DNA of 64,000 bases from Poriferisulfidus sp965116525 (GTDB lineage: Bacteria > Pseudomonadota > Gammaproteobacteria > Poriferisulfidales > Poriferisulfidaceae): NCBI GenBank assembly GCA_965116525.1, contig OZ220694.1, positions 1 to 64,000 of the forward strand, given 5' to 3'. Positions 43,906 through 53,069 of this stretch are shown here, piece after piece. Position 1 is the stretch's first letter; each line of letters opens with the position of its first letter. Below the pieces are notes generated by a model. The model worked only from the letters and a program-made list of their open reading frames with translations. It did no database searches and was not told the origin of the DNA. The position numbers and the translations under genes were made by a program.

Positions 43906-44994
43906 ATGCCAATGATTGCCATGGATCCAACTGAAAATCCTGTCCAGTGGACCCACCGAAAGGGTCGAGGTGCCATCAGCAACCCGCCGGGTCGCTACGA
44001 ACCGGAACAAATCGAGTTCCAGCATGATGGCCGAGAATACAAGGAGGAGGCCCTTGAGACTCGCTACTTCGACGCACCCGCAAAAAGCCTCATCAACTAT
44101 AACCAGTCGCCCGATATCGCGCTGGACCGCTCTATCAACCCGTATCGTGGTTGTGAGCACGGCTGCGCGTATTGCTTCGCGCGGCCTAATCACGCCTACC
44201 TTGGGTTATCGCCCGGGCTGGACTTTGAGACTCAAATCTTTTGCAAGACGAATGCCGCAGAAGTCTTAGCGCGCGAATTACGCGCTCCCCGCTACCGGTG
44301 CGCGACGATTGGCCTTGGCTACAACACGGACGCCTACCAGCCGGTCGAGCGGCAACTCAAGATCACCCGCTCGATTCTCGAGGTCTTGCGGGAGTTCCGC
44401 CACCCGGTTTCGGTGATCACCAAATCAGGATTGATCGAGCGGGACCTGGATATCCTGCAGGATCTGGCCCACGAAGGTCTTGTGGAGGTGATCGTGTCCG
44501 TCACCACGCTGGACGCAAGTCTCAGCCGAACCCTCGAACCTCGTGCCGGAGCACCTCACTCCCGGCTCGCACTGGTGCGGGCGTTGTCACAGGCAGGGAT
44601 CCCGGTGGGCGTCCTCGCGGCTCCGGTGATCCCGTTCCTGAATGACGGAGAGTTGGAAGACATCATTAAAACCGTGGCGGAACAAGGGGCTTACTGTGCC
44701 GGATACGTGGTCCTGCGCCTGCCGCACGAGCTGAAGCAATTGTTCCGGGAGTGGCTTGAGCAGCATGTCCCGGAACGCGCCGATAGGATCATGAATGTGG
44801 TTCGAAGCCTGCATGGCGGGGTCGATTACAACCCCGAGTTCGGGCGCCGCCTGAGCGGGGAGGGGGAATTCGCACACCTGCTGCGGCAGCGTTTCACGCT
44901 GGCCTGCAAGCGGCATGGGATGAATGGACAGCGCCACTCCTTGCGGACCGACCGGTTCCGCGCCCCGTCCGATCAGGCGGAGTTGTTCGAGTAG
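43906..44994 (+). CDS. PA0069-family radical SAM protein
   Basis: A 362-residue iron-sulfur radical SAM enzyme; the cluster cysteines are in NPYRGCEHGCAYCFARP (~82). Downstream are the TIM-barrel segment IGLGYNTDAYQPVERQLKITR and PVSVITKSGLIERD, typical of the PA0069/SplB-like group. The start is uncertain: ATG at 43906, 43912 or 43921 all fit, while a GTG at 43876 lies in an inverted repeat. The next gene is mug, 15 bases on. Some relatives are annotated as photoproduct lyase-like; the real reaction is not known. Confidence 0.87.
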   Translation: MPMIAMDPTENPVQWTHRKGRGAISNPPGRYEPEQIEFQHDGREYKEEALETRYFDAPAKSLINYNQSPDIALDRSINPYRGCEHGCAYCFARPNHAYLGLSPGLDFETQIFCKTNAAEVLARELRAPRYRCATIGLGYNTDAYQPVERQLKITRSILEVLREFRHPVSVITKSGLIERDLDILQDLAHEGLVEVIVSVTTLDASLSRTLEPRAGAPHSRLALVRALSQAGIPVGVLAAPVIPFLNDGELEDIIKTVAEQGAYCAGYVVLRLPHELKQLFREWLEQHVPERADRIMNVVRSLHGGVDYNPEFGRRLSGEGEFAHLLRQRFTLACKRHGMNGQRHSLRTDRFRAPSDQAELFE

Positions 44995-45009
44995 ACGGCA
45001 GCGCAACTC

Positions 45010-45555
45010 ATGGCCCCATCTCGCACGACGCTTCCGGATTACGTGGACTCTGGTCTGCGCGTCTTGTCCGTGGGGTTGAATCCTTCCGTCCCTTCGGCTC
45101 GCGCGGGCTTCTATTTTGCTAACCCGCGGAACCGCTTCTGGAAGGCTTTCGGCGAGTCCGGGCTGGCCGAATCCCAAGGCGAACCCTCGCGGTTACGTCA
45201 TCGGATCCTTCTGGAACAGGATCGAATCGGATTCACCGATGTCGTGAAGCGTCCAAGCCGGCAGGGGCACGAATTGCGGGCCGAGGATTTCCGGCGCGAT
45301 GCGCCGCGGCTTCTGCAGTTGATTGAAAGAACCCAGCCGACCTGGGCTTGGTTTCACGGCAAACAGGCGTACCGACATTTCTTGAAATACGCATTGGATG
45401 CATCTCCCAAGGAAATCCGCTGGGGCATGCAGCCGAGGGTGATTGGAGGGGCGCGGGTGTATGTCACACCCAACCCGAGTCCGGCTAATGCGGCCTACTC
45501 GCTCTCCGATCTCCAGTGCTGGTACCGTCGCTTGGCGCGTCATGTCAATGCATAG
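45010..45555 (+). CDS. mug: G/U mismatch-specific DNA glycosylase
   Basis: A 181-residue member of the Mug/TDG family that removes uracil or thymine opposite guanine. Motif 1 is VGLNPSVPSARAGFYFANPRN (split here; the Asn of GLNPS is catalytic), followed by RFWKAFGESGL, and motif 2 resembles VTPNPSPANAAYS near the C-terminus. It lies right after the radical SAM gene and overlaps the next gene by up to 14 bases. A second uracil-glycosylase family gene lies at 29985-30641. Confidence 0.9.
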   Translation: MAPSRTTLPDYVDSGLRVLSVGLNPSVPSARAGFYFANPRNRFWKAFGESGLAESQGEPSRLRHRILLEQDRIGFTDVVKRPSRQGHELRAEDFRRDAPRLLQLIERTQPTWAWFHGKQAYRHFLKYALDASPKEIRWGMQPRVIGGARVYVTPNPSPANAAYSLSDLQCWYRRLARHVNA

Positions 45556-46354
45556 ATCCCGATACGGACTTGCCGCGGCCCTGTGGTTTTTCGCCGTTGC
45601 GGCCGAAGCCTTGCCGCCGCCGCAGGAGATTACGTTCACCGCGCCGGTGTATCAGTCCGAAGACACGATTGATTTGACGGCCTACCTGTACCGACCGGAA
45701 GGGGAAGGTCCGCACCCGGCCATCGTGGACCTGCACGGTTGCAACGGAATCTGGCCGGTTCGCTCGGAACTTTGGTATGAAAACTATCTTGATTGGGGGT
45801 TTGCGGTTCTGCAAGTCGACAGCTTCGGCCCGCGGGGGCATAAAAATATCTGCGGCAGCCTGTTCGCTGTCCCCACCTGGCACCGGGCGCGGGATGCACA
45901 TGCGGCGAAGCGCTGGCTGAAGGCGCAGCCGTGGGTGGCCGAGCAAGAGGTTTATCTGACCGGGTTCTCGCACGGGGCGACGACGACCCTTCTGGCCTTG
46001 GACGATGACGTGAATGCAGAGCAGCCTTTCGCCGGTGCCATTGCGGTCGCGCCCTGGTGCCTGGATCAGCTTGGCAACTCTCATACGGACTTGCTGATCT
46101 TGATTGGCGGGCAGGACCAGTGGACGCCGGCGCAGCGCTGCCGGGTAATGATCTCAGTCCGGCCTGAGCGGGTAGATCTGGTCGTCTATGAAGATGCTTT
46201 CCACAGTTTCGATGCGCCGGGGGTCGACAGCATCTATTTGGGGCAACGGGTCGCTTACGATGCCGGGGTGGCACGGGATGCGGTGCGCCGCGCGCGGGAG
46301 TTTTTCAGGCAGAGAGTGCAGGCGGACCTGCGCCGAGGAGGACTACTGCGCTAA
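45542..46354 (+). CDS. Secreted dienelactone hydrolase-like alpha/beta hydrolase
   Basis: A 270-residue exported hydrolase with a signal peptide (GLAAALWFFAVAAEALP). The alpha/beta fold shows VDLHGCNGIWP near the N-terminus, nucleophile Ser in GFSHGATT, Asp in GGQDQWTP and His in DAFHSFDAPG, the usual triad order. ATG at 45542 or 45548 overlaps the end of mug; a longer frame from 45443 would cover mug's C-terminal third. Substrate unknown. It is convergent with the next gene, overlapping by 12 bases. Confidence 0.8.
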   Translation: MSMHRSRYGLAAALWFFAVAAEALPPPQEITFTAPVYQSEDTIDLTAYLYRPEGEGPHPAIVDLHGCNGIWPVRSELWYENYLDWGFAVLQVDSFGPRGHKNICGSLFAVPTWHRARDAHAAKRWLKAQPWVAEQEVYLTGFSHGATTTLLALDDDVNAEQPFAGAIAVAPWCLDQLGNSHTDLLILIGGQDQWTPAQRCRVMISVRPERVDLVVYEDAFHSFDAPGVDSIYLGQRVAYDAGVARDAVRRAREFFRQRVQADLRRGGLLR

Positions 46355-47071
46355 CACAATCCGGTGCAGGGGGTAGTACAGGCCGAAGTGGTCGCCGGTG
46401 ATGTGAAGGTGCAGGGTGTCGTTCTGGGCCTTGGCGTCCCCGACATGGGCCATTCCGGCATAGTGGCCGTCCGTCATGTTGCAGGAGGCCAGTTCCAGGT
46501 TTACGCTCAGGGCATTGATGCCAGCCCGAAATTCCTCTAGGGCTCCGTAGTAATTGCACCCGGCACTGTCCGTTCCCTTGATCTCGCCTGTCGGCATCAC
46601 GTTGATGCTGATGCTGAGCTGCTCCGAGGTGTATTCCCACAATCCCGCGAGCTCGGTCAGATCGACCGCCCGTTCAAACAGCGGGTCGTAGTTCAGGGTT
46701 AGTGTGCCGGTGTCCTTGCCCGTGGTCAGGTAGCGTGCCGTGATCATGGTGGCTTGCTCGCTGACTGTCCCGTTCAACTCCACGGTTGCCAAAAGGGAGC
46801 CGTCCCGGAGGAATATGGCCATGTCGGAGTGGTACTGCTGTTCGTCTCCGGCCACGGTCCCTCGGTAGACTACGTTGGAGTCTACGCTGTAAGCCGAGAC
46901 GACTCCACCGATATACAAGGCGGTGAAATCAAATTGCCCCTCTCCATTGATATCGAAAACGCCGCTCCATAGCCCGTCCAGGACCTGCGGCGCGGAGTCG
47001 CTTGTCGCGAAAGAGGAAAAACTTGCGGCCAGTGCAAAAAGGCCGCACAGGACAATTGGTTTTCTCGCCAT
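46343..47071 (-). CDS. Secreted protein of unknown function
   Basis: A 242-residue protein with a Sec signal peptide (KPIVLCGLFALAASFSSFA). The mature part is beta-rich with many Gly, Thr and Tyr (LWSGVFDINGEGQFDFTALY, SLLATVELNGT, TLTLNYDPLFE) and two cysteines (AGCNYYG, LASCNMTDG) that could pair. I recognise no family. Its ATG shares the A of the upstream stop (TGATG), so it is coupled to the DUF6580 gene; there is no separate ribosome site. Confidence 0.7.
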   Translation of the reverse strand: MARKPIVLCGLFALAASFSSFATSDSAPQVLDGLWSGVFDINGEGQFDFTALYIGGVVSAYSVDSNVVYRGTVAGDEQQYHSDMAIFLRDGSLLATVELNGTVSEQATMITARYLTTGKDTGTLTLNYDPLFERAVDLTELAGLWEYTSEQLSISINVMPTGEIKGTDSAGCNYYGALEEFRAGINALSVNLELASCNMTDGHYAGMAHVGDAKAQNDTLHLHITGDHFGLYYPLHRIVLAQ

Positions 47072-47610
47072 CAGGAGTGTTGCAGAGGGAGCAGGTTGCC
47101 GGGAGCCTGACTGTTCCGGACAAGCCGGGCGAAGCCGAGCAGGGCGAGCCCGAACATCAGGGTAGCGATCAGCGTGTGGTGGAAGAACGGAATCGCGGCC
47201 ACGTAGCAGGCGAGAAGCCCGGCCGCGGTCAGCGGGTACAGGTCGCCCTGCAGCCAGACCGCAAGGTTCGTCAATAGGAAGAACAACACGGATCCGGAAA
47301 CGCCGGCTGTCACGGTAGTCAGGACGCCGGGAGGACGAAGCATCCAGCGGCCCAGGCCGACGCACAGGGCGACCGCCAGGTAGACGGCCCAGATCTGGTC
47401 ATGAAGCCCCAGGACGAGGTCTCCCGCTGCCATGCCCAGCAATGGGATCAAGAGGGCGTGGGAAGGGCGCGCGTACAGAGTGCCGCAGAAAAGTGCTGCG
47501 GCCAGCACGGGGGTAAAATTCGGAGGATGCGGGATGAGCCGGGACAGGACGATCAGGAGGATCAGCCCGGCGGCGACCCATATACCTGATTGGCGTAGAG
47601 GTGTCCACAT
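47071..47610 (-). CDS. DUF6580-like membrane protein
   Basis: An inner-membrane protein of 179 residues with five or six hydrophobic helices. The stretch IPHPPNFTPVLAAALFCG near residue 26 matches the DUF6580 signature, and AAGDLVLGLHDQIWAVYLAV follows. Such proteins resemble transporter S-components but the substrate is unknown. First gene of a two-gene unit with the secreted protein after it. Confidence 0.75.
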   Translation of the reverse strand: MWTPLRQSGIWVAAGLILLIVLSRLIPHPPNFTPVLAAALFCGTLYARPSHALLIPLLGMAAGDLVLGLHDQIWAVYLAVALCVGLGRWMLRPPGVLTTVTAGVSGSVLFFLLTNLAVWLQGDLYPLTAAGLLACYVAAIPFFHHTLIATLMFGLALLGFARLVRNSQAPGNLLPLQHS

Positions 47611-47685
47611 AATCGGACTGATTCTACCTTATCGGCTGCATTGACAGCTTCCTGTCGAACAGGGAAAATAACCCGCCACGGTGAC

Positions 47686-47757
<72 letters not shown>

Positions 47758-47761
<4 letters not shown>

Positions 47762-47788
47762 ACCCCCTTCGAGTAAATCGGGTTGGTC
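47758..47788 (+). terminator. Weak hairpin after the tRNA
   Basis: ACCAACCC at the tRNA 3' end can pair with GGGTTGGT (ending about 47787) around a loop of about 14 bases. No T-run follows and one arm lies in the tRNA, so it is weak evidence for termination. Confidence 0.2.
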
Positions 47789-47871
47789 GTAACGGGGCAT
47801 GGAAGCCGGGTTTGGCATAATAACGCGAGATTTTGTCTGTAATATTGCATCCCAACTTTTTTCCGCGCACG

Positions 47872-48249
47872 ATGTCGCCCGAGCATCCCTTATCGCCCCA
47901 CCTGCAGATTTATCGCCTGCCGCTGGCAGCGCTCCTGTCAATTAGCCACCGCATCATGGGAGTCTTGCTGACGGCCGCCACGGTGGCCTTGGCCTTCCTG
48001 ATCGCGGCGGCGGCCTATGCGCCCGGTCTCTGGCAGATCGCCATGTCCGTGCTGCAGCATCCCCTGGGGCAGATCCTGCTGATTGCCTGGACCTTCGCAC
48101 TGGCGTTCCACCTGTGCACCGGGATCCGGCACTTGGTCTGGGATGCCTGCATTGGCCTCAGCATGCCGGCGGTGCAGGCGAGCAACTGGCTGGTGCTCGC
48201 GGGTTCCACCACGTTGACGATCGCCGTCTGGACCTGGATTTGGGCATGA
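47872..48249 (+). CDS. sdhC: Succinate dehydrogenase cytochrome b556 subunit
   Basis: Membrane subunit of 125 residues with three helices. Motifs: RPLSPHLQIYRLPLAA-like opening (SPHLQIYRLPLAALLSI), SHRIMGVLL and the haem histidine region HLCTGIRHLVWDA (~81). It anchors SdhAB and binds quinone and haem with SdhD. The ATG at 47872 gives the normal N-terminus; an earlier ATG at 47833 adds an unrelated leader. Overlaps sdhD. Confidence 0.93.
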   Translation: MSPEHPLSPHLQIYRLPLAALLSISHRIMGVLLTAATVALAFLIAAAAYAPGLWQIAMSVLQHPLGQILLIAWTFALAFHLCTGIRHLVWDACIGLSMPAVQASNWLVLAGSTTLTIAVWTWIWA

Positions 48250-48584
48250 GCGGTTCCGGCTCGGCTCGGCGGCACTGGTGGCTGGAACGGATTACTTCGG
48301 CCGCGCTGATTCCCCTGTCGGTCTGGCTCATTTGCGCCTTGGGCAGCCAGAGCCTGTCGGACCGGACTCATTTCGAGCAGTGGGTCGGGCAGACGGACAC
48401 GGCTATCTGGCTGGGCCTGTTCTTCCTGGCATCCCTCTACCACGCAAAACTCGGGCTTGAGGTTATCGTCGACGACTACGTCAGCGATCCGGCCTGGAAC
48501 CGGGCGACGCACCGGATCGCACAACTGGTCCTCCTCCTTTCTCTCGCTGCCGCCCTCGCGGGGCTGTTGCATTTCCTAACATGA
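48246..48584 (+). CDS. sdhD: Succinate dehydrogenase membrane anchor subunit
   Basis: A 112-residue three-helix subunit. ARRHWWLERITSAALIPLSVW at the start (RITSAALIPLSVWL) and LYHAKLGLEVIVDDYV (~77) are characteristic; the His there is a haem or quinone ligand. ATG at 48246 overlaps sdhC (ATGA); its stop overlaps sdhA by 4 bases. Confidence 0.93.
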   Translation: MSGSGSARRHWWLERITSAALIPLSVWLICALGSQSLSDRTHFEQWVGQTDTAIWLGLFFLASLYHAKLGLEVIVDDYVSDPAWNRATHRIAQLVLLLSLAAALAGLLHFLT

Positions 48585-50371
48585 CCGCCGCATACAAACT
48601 GATCGAGCATCACTACGACGTCGTGGTCGTGGGTGCAGGCGGGGCCGGCCTGCGGGCGACTCTGGGTATGGCAGTGAAAGGCTTGTCGACCGCTTGCATC
48701 ACCAAGGTATTTCCGACCCGCAGTCACACGGTGGCCGCACAGGGCGGGGTCAGTGCTGCGCTTGGGAACATGGGCCCGGATGATTGGCGCTGGCATATGT
48801 ATGACACGGTCAAGGGTTCGGACTGGCTGGGAGATCAGGATGCTATCCAGTACATGTGCCGCGAAGCCATTCCGGCGATTATTGAACTGGAGCACTACGG
48901 CGTCCCGTTTTCACGGACGGACGAAGGCAAGATCTACCAGCGCCCCTTCGGTGGGATGACGACCCATTTTGGCGAAGGGATCGCACAACGCACCTGTGCT
49001 GCCGCCGACCGCACCGGCCACGCTATCCTGCATACGCTGTATCAACAATCCCTCAAGCACAACGCCAAATTCTTTATCGAATACTTCGCCATGGATCTGG
49101 TCATGGACGACGAAGGTCGGTGCTGTGGCGTGATGGCTTGGGATCTCGCGACCGGGGAACTGCACCACTTTCACGCACACACGGTTTTGTTGGCGACGGG
49201 AGGCTACGGGCGCGCTTATTTCTCCTGTACTTCCGCGCATACCTGCACGGGAGACGGCAACGGCATGGTGCAGCGCGCCGGGTTGCCTTTGCAGGACATG
49301 GAGTTTGTACAGTTCCATCCGACCGGCATCTATGGTGCTGGCTGCTTGATTACGGAAGGCGTGCGGGGAGAAGGAGGCTACCTGACGAACAGCAAGGGCG
49401 AGCGCTTCATGGAACGGTACGCACCGAATGCCAAGGACTTGGCGTCACGCGATGTGGTCAGCCGCTCGATGACCATCGAGATTAACGAAGGGCGGGGCTG
49501 TGGGTCCGAGGAGGATCATATCCACTTGCACCTGGAGCACCTTGGCGCCGAAGTGATCAAGGAACGCCTGCCGGGTATTGCAGAGTCGGCTCGCATTTTC
49601 GCCGGGGTCGACGTGACCCGTGAACCGATTCCGGTCCTGCCGACCGTGCACTACACCATGGGCGGCATTCCGACGAATTACCACGGCGAGGTGGTGACGA
49701 TGCGGGACGGGAATCCGGATGCGGTCGTGCCTGGGCTGATGGCCATCGGGGAAGCGGCTTGCGTCTCGGTGCATGGGGCGAATCGCCTAGGATCTAACTC
49801 CTTGCTGGACTTGGTGGTCTTCGGGCGGGCAGCGGCCATACGGGCGACCGAACTGGTTAAGCCGGGGGCCGCACATCCGGAAGCACCGTCTGCATCGGTC
49901 GAACGGATCCTGGATCAGTTCGACAAGCTCCGCCACGCCAGTGGCGGGACTCCGACCGCGGAACTCCGCTTGCAGCTCCAGCGGGCCATGCAGAAACATG
50001 CGGCGGTATTCCGGACCGGCGAAACCCTGAAAGAGGGCCTGGAACAGGTCCGGGTCGCCGATCGAGCCTTCAGCGACATCCACGTCAGCGACCGGTCCCT
50101 GATCTGGAATACTGATTTGGTTGAAACCCTGGAATTACAAAACCTCTTGCCACAGGGAGTGGCGACGCTGGAATCGGCGCTCAACCGTTTGGAGAGCCGG
50201 GGCGCCCATGCCCGGGAAGATTACCCAGAGCGGAACGACAGCGAATGGATGAAGCATACCGTTTGTTGGACCGACGAACAGGGAACGTGCCGGATTGATT
50301 ATCGGGATGTCCATATGTACACTCTGGACGACGAAGTGGAAGTGGTTCCACCGAAAGCCCGCGTATACTGA
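48581..50371 (+). CDS. sdhA: Succinate dehydrogenase flavoprotein subunit
   Basis: Catalytic subunit of 596 residues oxidising succinate to fumarate. VVVGAGGAGLRATLGMA binds FAD, and the covalent FAD histidine is in RSHTVAAQGGVSAALG (~47). The substrate region PTVHYTMGGIPTNYHGEV (~353) and GEAACVSVHGANRLGSNSLLD are fully conserved. Overlaps sdhD; sdhB follows after 20 bases. Confidence 0.97.
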   Translation: MTAAYKLIEHHYDVVVVGAGGAGLRATLGMAVKGLSTACITKVFPTRSHTVAAQGGVSAALGNMGPDDWRWHMYDTVKGSDWLGDQDAIQYMCREAIPAIIELEHYGVPFSRTDEGKIYQRPFGGMTTHFGEGIAQRTCAAADRTGHAILHTLYQQSLKHNAKFFIEYFAMDLVMDDEGRCCGVMAWDLATGELHHFHAHTVLLATGGYGRAYFSCTSAHTCTGDGNGMVQRAGLPLQDMEFVQFHPTGIYGAGCLITEGVRGEGGYLTNSKGERFMERYAPNAKDLASRDVVSRSMTIEINEGRGCGSEEDHIHLHLEHLGAEVIKERLPGIAESARIFAGVDVTREPIPVLPTVHYTMGGIPTNYHGEVVTMRDGNPDAVVPGLMAIGEAACVSVHGANRLGSNSLLDLVVFGRAAAIRATELVKPGAAHPEAPSASVERILDQFDKLRHASGGTPTAELRLQLQRAMQKHAAVFRTGETLKEGLEQVRVADRAFSDIHVSDRSLIWNTDLVETLELQNLLPQGVATLESALNRLESRGAHAREDYPERNDSEWMKHTVCWTDEQGTCRIDYRDVHMYTLDDEVEVVPPKARVY

Positions 50372-50391
50372 TCGCGAACGACAATCGGATC

Positions 50392-51174
50392 ATGGCTCAA
50401 TTCACTCTTCCGGCAAACGCGGTAGTCCGTAAGCAGGGCAATCAATACGCGGCACCGCCGGATGCGGGAGAAGTGCGGATCTTCCAGGTATACCGCTACG
50501 AGCCGGATGAAGGCGAGAATCCGAGGCTGGACAGTTATGAAGTGGATCTGGAGGAGTGCGGCCCGATGATCCTCGACGTGCTCATCAAGATCAAGAATGA
50601 AATCGACCCGACCCTGTCGTTTCGCCGCTCCTGCCGGGAGGGGATTTGCGGCTCCTGCTCCATGAACATCAACGGCCGGAACACTCTGGCCTGCACTTGC
50701 GGGGTGGATCAATTCAAGGGAGACATCCGGATTTATCCTCTGCCGCACATGCCGGTGGTCCGGGACCTGGTGACGGACTTGTCGGGCTTTTATCGGCAAT
50801 ATGCCGCCGTGGAGCCCTGGTTGAAGAATGGCGCGGACGAGCCGGAGCGTGAACGCCTGCAGCAGAAGGAAGAACGCGCACGGTTGGATGGTCTCGAAGA
50901 TTGCATCCTGTGTGCCTGCTGCTCCACCAGCTGCCCAAGCTACTGGTGGAATCCGGACAAATACCTGGGGCCGGCGGCTTTGCTGCAGGCATGGCGCTGG
51001 CTCGCGGACAGTCGCGATCAGGCGACGGGCGAGCGGCTCGAATACTTGGCGGATGCTTTCAAACTGTATCGCTGCCACACGATCATGAATTGCACCCAGA
51101 CCTGCCCCAAAGGGCTGAACCCGGCCCGGGCCATTGCCGAAATCAAGAAAATGGTGGCCCTGAGCAAGTCCTGA
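50392..51174 (+). CDS. sdhB: Succinate dehydrogenase iron-sulfur subunit
   Basis: A 260-residue subunit passing electrons from FAD to quinone. The [2Fe-2S] ligands are in SCREGICGSCSMNINGRNTLAC (split: CREGICGSC, LACTC), and the [4Fe-4S]/[3Fe-4S] ligands in CILCACCSTSCPSYW and CHTIMNCTQTCPKGLNP. Fourth gene of the operon; sdhE starts two bases after its stop. Confidence 0.97.
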   Translation: MAQFTLPANAVVRKQGNQYAAPPDAGEVRIFQVYRYEPDEGENPRLDSYEVDLEECGPMILDVLIKIKNEIDPTLSFRRSCREGICGSCSMNINGRNTLACTCGVDQFKGDIRIYPLPHMPVVRDLVTDLSGFYRQYAAVEPWLKNGADEPERERLQQKEERARLDGLEDCILCACCSTSCPSYWWNPDKYLGPAALLQAWRWLADSRDQATGERLEYLADAFKLYRCHTIMNCTQTCPKGLNPARAIAEIKKMVALSKS

Positions 51175-51175
51175 C

Positions 51176-51424
51176 GTGTCTGAGCAGGACCGGTTACGCT
51201 GGCGCTGCCGGCGTGGAACCCGGGAGTTGGATCTCATGCTGATGCGGTATCTGGATCACGAGTATTCCCAAGCGTCTCCCGCCGAGCGCGCGGCGTTCGC
51301 GCGGCTGCTGGAATGCACGGACCCCAGCCTTCAGGAAATGTTCCTGGGGGTGCAGGCCGCCCCGGACCCGGACATGGAATCCGTTGCCCGGAAAATTCGA
51401 TCAGGTACGCCCAGCCGTGACTGA
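51176..51424 (+). CDS. sdhE: FAD assembly factor SdhE
   Basis: An 82-residue protein that helps attach FAD covalently to SdhA. The key RGxxE motif is visible as RRGTRELDLML near the N-terminus, with FARLLECTDPSLQEMFLG after it. GTG start at 51176. Being in the sdh operon right behind sdhB, it is placed with its target. The next gene overlaps its stop. Confidence 0.93.
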   Translation: MSEQDRLRWRCRRGTRELDLMLMRYLDHEYSQASPAERAAFARLLECTDPSLQEMFLGVQAAPDPDMESVARKIRSGTPSRD

Positions 51425-51914
51425 ACGCCCCGCCGTCCTGTCCGCCGTTCCGCAGTCTGCCGAAAACCGGCATCCGCTTGACCATGCCGCGCTGATGGAA
51501 CTGTATGACGTCAACTACCAGTGCCTGCTCGCATTGTGCCCCTCGTTGCGGAATCCTGCTTTGCAAATCCGCCGATATCTTGACGATTCCCTGCCCGACA
51601 TGCCGGCCCTGCATCTGAAGTTTCACGAGCATACCCGGCACACGGCTACCTTCGGCCTGGCCTGCCGCTGGGACGATGCGGAGAAGGCGGATCTCCTGCC
51701 GGATGTGCAGGTGCGACTGTATCGAGATTCGCGGCAGGCCGAACTGCTCGGCCATTGCGGAATCCCCCTGATTCCAGGTCGGCTTCCGGAGGGGGGCCTT
51801 CAGACGGGATGGCTGCATCGCCGCCATGCCGGGAACCGGTTCCTGTTCAACTGGTTGCGGTACTGCCTTCGGCAGGGTTATCATCTAGGGAAAGACTCCG
51901 GCCGCACGTCATGA
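51417..51914 (+). CDS. DUF1249 protein (YqiB-like)
   Basis: A 165-residue cytoplasmic protein of the DUF1249/YqiB family: LMELYDVNYQCLLALCPSL and LPDVQVRLYRDSRQAELLGH are characteristic, and it ends in the NRFLFNWLRYCLRQGYHLG pattern. The GTG at 51417 overlaps the sdhE stop; an in-frame ATG at 51384 would overlap sdhE further. Function unknown. Confidence 0.82.
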   Translation: MTERPAVLSAVPQSAENRHPLDHAALMELYDVNYQCLLALCPSLRNPALQIRRYLDDSLPDMPALHLKFHEHTRHTATFGLACRWDDAEKADLLPDVQVRLYRDSRQAELLGHCGIPLIPGRLPEGGLQTGWLHRRHAGNRFLFNWLRYCLRQGYHLGKDSGRTS

Positions 51915-53062
51915 CGCATCCCGATTTCCAGCCCTGCTCGCATGACCGAACTCCGCCGGCTACCCGGGTCATAAATCTGCCGGGGGATTATGGGCAAACC
52001 GATTTCGTCATGCGTCTCGGCGGACGCCTGGCCCAGGTCCAGGTCGGTTATGAGACTTGGGGGACCTTGTCGCGCAACCAGGACAATGCGATCCTGATCT
52101 TCACCGGGCTGTCCCCGACCGCCCATGCCGCATCCAACGAGGAAGATGACACGGCAGGCTGGTGGGAATACATGGTCGGACCTGGCAAGGCGATCGACAC
52201 GGACCGTTTCTTTGTCGTCTGCGTCAATTCCCTGGGCAGTTGCTTCGGTTCGACCGGACCCTCGTCGCACGACCCGGCAACTGGCAAGCCCTACGGGGGG
52301 GATTTTCCAGAACTGTCGATCGAGGACATCGCGAAAGCCGGGCACCACGCCATGCGCGAACTGGGCGTGGACCATGTCCACACGGTCATCGGGCCGTCCA
52401 TGGGAGGCATGTCTGCATTGGCCTACGCCTTGCAGTACCCGGACGAACTGGATTACCTCCTGGTGATTTCAGCCGCTTGCCGGGCTCTGCCGTTCACAAT
52501 CGCGGTTCGGTCGCTGCAGCGGGAAATCATCCGCTGCGACCCAGGCTGGCAAGGGGGCAACTACGAACTGGACGCTGAACCGCTCTGCGGCATGCGGTTG
52601 GCGCGGAAGCTTGGCCTGATGTCCTACCGGGCGGCCCAGGAATGGAGGCAGCGCTTCAATCGCGCCCGGGTTCCGGCGCACCGGGCTTCGGACGAGATGT
52701 TCGGTGTCGAGTTCGAGGTGGAGTCCTATCTCGAATACAACGCAAAGAAGTTCGTCGGCACGTTCGATGCCAACAGCTACCTGTACCTCTCACGAGCCAT
52801 GGACCTGTTCGATGTCGCCGAGCATGGCGGCACGGTCAATGCCGGGCTGGCCCGGGTCCATGTGCGCCGAACCTTGGTGATTGGAGTGGAGAGCGACATT
52901 CTCTTTCCGCTTGAGCAGCAGGAAGAAATCGTCACCGGGTTGAACAAGGCCGGACGCGAAGCCGAGCTGGTCGTGCTCCCGTCCATCCAAGGCCATGATT
53001 CGTTCCTGGTCGATGCGGAACGATTCTCGTCTGTCGTTCAGGAATTTTTCGCTCAGATCTGA
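51911..53062 (+). CDS. metX: Homoserine O-acyltransferase MetX
   Basis: An alpha/beta hydrolase-fold enzyme of 383 residues starting methionine synthesis from homoserine. The catalytic Ser is in VIGPSMGGMSALAYAL (~160), the Asp in VESDILFP (~328) and the His in GHDSFLVD (~361). QVGYETWGTLS and the CVNSLGSCFGSTGP oxyanion region are conserved. Acetyl or succinyl preference cannot be read reliably from the sequence. ATG at 51911 overlaps the DUF1249 gene; convergent with gltA, 7 bases apart. Confidence 0.93.
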   Translation: MTHPDFQPCSHDRTPPATRVINLPGDYGQTDFVMRLGGRLAQVQVGYETWGTLSRNQDNAILIFTGLSPTAHAASNEEDDTAGWWEYMVGPGKAIDTDRFFVVCVNSLGSCFGSTGPSSHDPATGKPYGGDFPELSIEDIAKAGHHAMRELGVDHVHTVIGPSMGGMSALAYALQYPDELDYLLVISAACRALPFTIAVRSLQREIIRCDPGWQGGNYELDAEPLCGMRLARKLGLMSYRAAQEWRQRFNRARVPAHRASDEMFGVEFEVESYLEYNAKKFVGTFDANSYLYLSRAMDLFDVAEHGGTVNAGLARVHVRRTLVIGVESDILFPLEQQEEIVTGLNKAGREAELVVLPSIQGHDSFLVDAERFSSVVQEFFAQI

Positions 53063-53069
53063 GCCGAAA

